Origin: Daucus carota subsp. sativus
Lineage: Eukaryota > Streptophyta > Magnoliopsida > Apiales > Apiaceae
DNA length: 64,000 nucleotides
Assembly (NCBI RefSeq): GCF_001625215.2
Contig: NC_030383.2
Span: 10,676,779-10,740,778 of the forward strand
Direction of reading: 5' to 3'
Shown: piece by piece, positions 62,031 to 64,000 of the stretch
Numbering within the stretch: position 1 is the stretch's first letter
How the letters are laid out: every line of letters starts with the position of its first letter
Made by a program: the position numbers and the translations under genes
Notes under the pieces: model-generated
Seen by the model: the letters and a program-made list of their open reading frames with translations, nothing else
Database searches by the model: none
What the model was told of the DNA's origin: nothing

Positions 62031-62235
62031 TTGGTGCTTACAAATATCCAGATTGCCATGCATGATGCAAAGTATGCGAGATATATGTTTGATAAGAATT
62101 GCCACCTTTAATATATATATCATAAATATGATGTTGAAGACTTATATTATACTGCTAAGTTTGAGTTCATTTTATGAGTTGATGTCTTTGATTCTTATGA
62201 TCACTCTGCACAAACAGCAATCCAGGAGGGGCTAA

Positions 62236-62529
62236 TTTCTACTGGACCTAACAATTGTGTCGTGTCGTGTGTTTTCTTGTCGTGAATTTTCATGTTTCGT
62301 GTACTCGAAGATAATCCATATCCGACCCATTTAATTCGTGTGCCTAATCTCAAACTCATATATGTTTCGTTTTATACCTGTTGTGTACTTTTTATGTAGT
62401 TTTCGTATACATCTATTATAGATATAATAATAAAATTTCATTCAAATATATTTCAAAAATACATTTTTATGCATTATTTTATGAAATATATATTAAATAT
62501 TTATATTTGGCATTATTTGCATACAACTG
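62236..62529. other. Intergenic downstream of the intact P450
   Basis: Begins where similarity with duplication unit A stops. It contains GTGTCGTGTCGTGTG-like low-complexity sequence. No gene seen. Confidence 0.4.
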
Positions 62530-62970
62530 TGGACAATCCTGCCTTGGCCATTGACCAATGCATCTGTCCGTGTTCATCTCTCTAGGAACTTTTTTCAAGC
62601 GAACCTTCTTGAATTCTTTCATCAACTCCTGAGTAATGTGCATGTATAGGTTAGTCCTTCATATCCTTGCTAGAATCCCCACATTGACATGATGAACTAG
62701 AACAATAACGTTCCGAACTTTCATCTCCAAAGGCAGAGATAATCCACCGATTAATACCTTATACTCCGCATCATTATTAATTGTTGAGAATCCTCGATGA
62801 ATGGCACTGACCAGACGATTTCCTAGTGGACTAATCAAGACTATATGCACTCGAGCTTCATCTCCATTGACCGCTCCATCTACATGCAAGTTCCACCAAG
62901 TATCATCATCCCCTGAACTTGGCTCCTTGAACGACAGATCAAACAACTTTGATACACCACCAAGCTCTCA
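62530..62970 (-). mobile_element. Ty3/Gypsy retrotransposon fragment (RNase H region), fossil
   Basis: The minus strand around 62946-62700 reads WWNLHVDGAVNGDEARVHIV, followed by SPLGNRLVSAIH and NNDAEYKVLIGGL. This is the RNase H-like part of a Gypsy polyprotein, of the kind found in the Tat/Ogre and related lineages. Only this piece of the element is present, with no LTRs nearby. It is clearly broken and looks old. It separates the two convergent P450 genes. Confidence 0.8.
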
Positions 62971-63315
62971 AACTCAGAGCTTCTTGATTTTCTTAAGAGT
63001 CTTGGCTATAATGATGATGCCTCCAGAATTGGAGCTCTACAAAGATTCCAATTGAAGAAAGAATGGAGCTTGTACTTTATTTATTGGTAATTGTAAAAGG
63101 TAATCGATATTTATTCATCCAAACTGCTGTTTGTGCAGAGAATACGAATCACAGATAGTGGCATTAAAAATGTAATTTCAGCTACAAATTTGAATACTGG
63201 TCTTTAAAATCATGTTTATTTACTGGACATGGTAACTCCACTCCATATAAGCGTTATATAATTGGCTTGCTATTTTACATCACATCATGACAATCTAGAT
63301 ATTCATAAGTGCCAA

Positions 63316-64000
63316 TTAAAGCTTGTGTAAAATCAAGCTAGCACCGTATTCTGGTTGGAGGGTAATTTTATTGACAGGTGCATGCTTATAGGATGGTGAA
63401 AGCTCAAAAGAGAACTTTCTTAATATCATGGCCATGGCTAGTTTTGCTTCCACTAAAGCAAAGTTTTGTCCAATGCAAATCCTTGGCCCTGCACCGAACG
63501 GGAAAAACGCAGCTACATGATTATTTGTGGCCTTTGAAATACCTTCTGAGAATCTTTCAGGATTAAACTCTTTAGCGTCAGCGCCCCAAATAACGTGATC
63601 ACGATGAATTTGATTTATCGGCAATAAAATTTGCATTCCTGGTAGTAAGGTCATATCTCCCACTGTAATTTCCTTGTTTATCTGTCGAACTAGCCCAGAT
63701 ACTGGCGGATATAATCTCAAAACCTCGTACAGAATCATAGTCAACTGCGGTAAACAAAAAAGAAAAGGGATATAATTACTACACCATAAAAGTCTTTTAC
63801 GCGCTTTAAGTTGCATGAAACATAAAGTACACTTACAGTTTTCAGATGATTAAGATGACTCATATCAGCTTTGCCATCCCCAATTATTTGCAGTACCTCT
63901 TGTCTAGCCCGATCTTGCCAACCCGGGTACAAACTTAATAAGACCATTGTCCACACAAGCAAAGTTGAGGTGGTCTCTTGGCCAGCAAAATAGAACACCT
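63316..64000 (-). CDS. CYP72A-type cytochrome P450, third copy, C-terminal part (cut by window edge)
   Basis: Exon 5 (63744-63316) and the end of exon 4 (from the window edge to 63837) on the minus strand. Exon 5 has the same length (429 bases) as in the intact copy and ends with the same SLILHKL. The visible motifs are whole: AGQETT, EVLR, NPERF and [12 protein letters not shown] with its cysteine. It differs from the intact copy at many residues (for example [30 protein letters not shown]), so it is an older paralogue. It faces the intact copy tail to tail. No damage is visible in the part shown. Confidence 0.93.

Larger units (their letters stand above)
57010..62235 (+). repeat. P450 duplication unit B
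   Basis: Counterpart of 52030-56165. It is longer because of about 0.9 kb of extra upstream DNA (about 57360-58235, with the (TA)n(TG)n tract) and intron-1 insertions at 59535-59843 and about 60066-60305. The upstream word GTGATTGTGATTTTAGTTG occurs twice in this unit (about 57310 and 58245), as if the extra DNA came with a partial repeat of the flank. Confidence 0.82.

Overview
This is a nuclear window from a flowering plant, and the gene set and splice structure fit a core eudicot. An asterid is my weak guess from the style of the proteins; the sequence does not prove it. Evidence: introns with GT..AG borders that join plant protein families exactly in phase, plant-specific families (ALOG, DUF1685, class II trehalose-phosphate synthase, thylakoid FtsH, RABA1, CYP72A), and a dense load of plant transposons.

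Layout. 1-9 kb is transposon territory. A long-LTR retrotransposon on the minus strand runs off the left edge and is nested in a CACTA (En/Spm) DNA transposon. An AT-rich repeat field follows, containing a 323-bp tandem duplication and a MITE. At 10.3-11.2 kb lies a complete small Mutator-like element with 122-bp terminal inverted repeats, a 9-bp target duplication and a GRF zinc-finger ORF. From 12.9 kb genes appear: an ALOG/LSH regulator (+), a five-exon plant cysteine oxidase (-, 18.3-23.8 kb), ribosomal protein L11 (+, 26.7-28.6 kb), a DUF1685 protein (-), a RABA1 GTPase (-), a TPS7-like class II trehalose-phosphate synthase (+), a chloroplast FtsH2/8 protease (-) and a RING-H2 protein (-). 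From 52 kb to the right edge is a CYP72A cytochrome P450 cluster: a broken copy, a detached exon-3 fragment, an intact copy, and a third copy in opposite orientation cut by the window edge.

The genes do not form a pathway; they are ordinary neighbours. The cysteine oxidase and RPL11 are divergent, as are RAB and TPS. RPL11/DUF1685 and TPS/FtsH are convergent. The P450 cluster is the one functionally related group. It arose by local duplication of a roughly 4-5 kb unit, after which each copy gained different MITEs in intron 1.

Most striking structures: a perfect 128-bp palindrome (48647-48774) inside an 895-bp inverted-repeat element packed with GTTGCAA words; a mini-Mutator element carrying a GRF zinc finger; a three-element MITE nest plus a SINE with an exact 15-bp target duplication upstream of the cysteine oxidase gene; and strong hairpins repeated inside the retrotransposon LTR. 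I found no CRISPR array, no canonical intact tRNA or rRNA gene, and no clearly novel multi-gene system.
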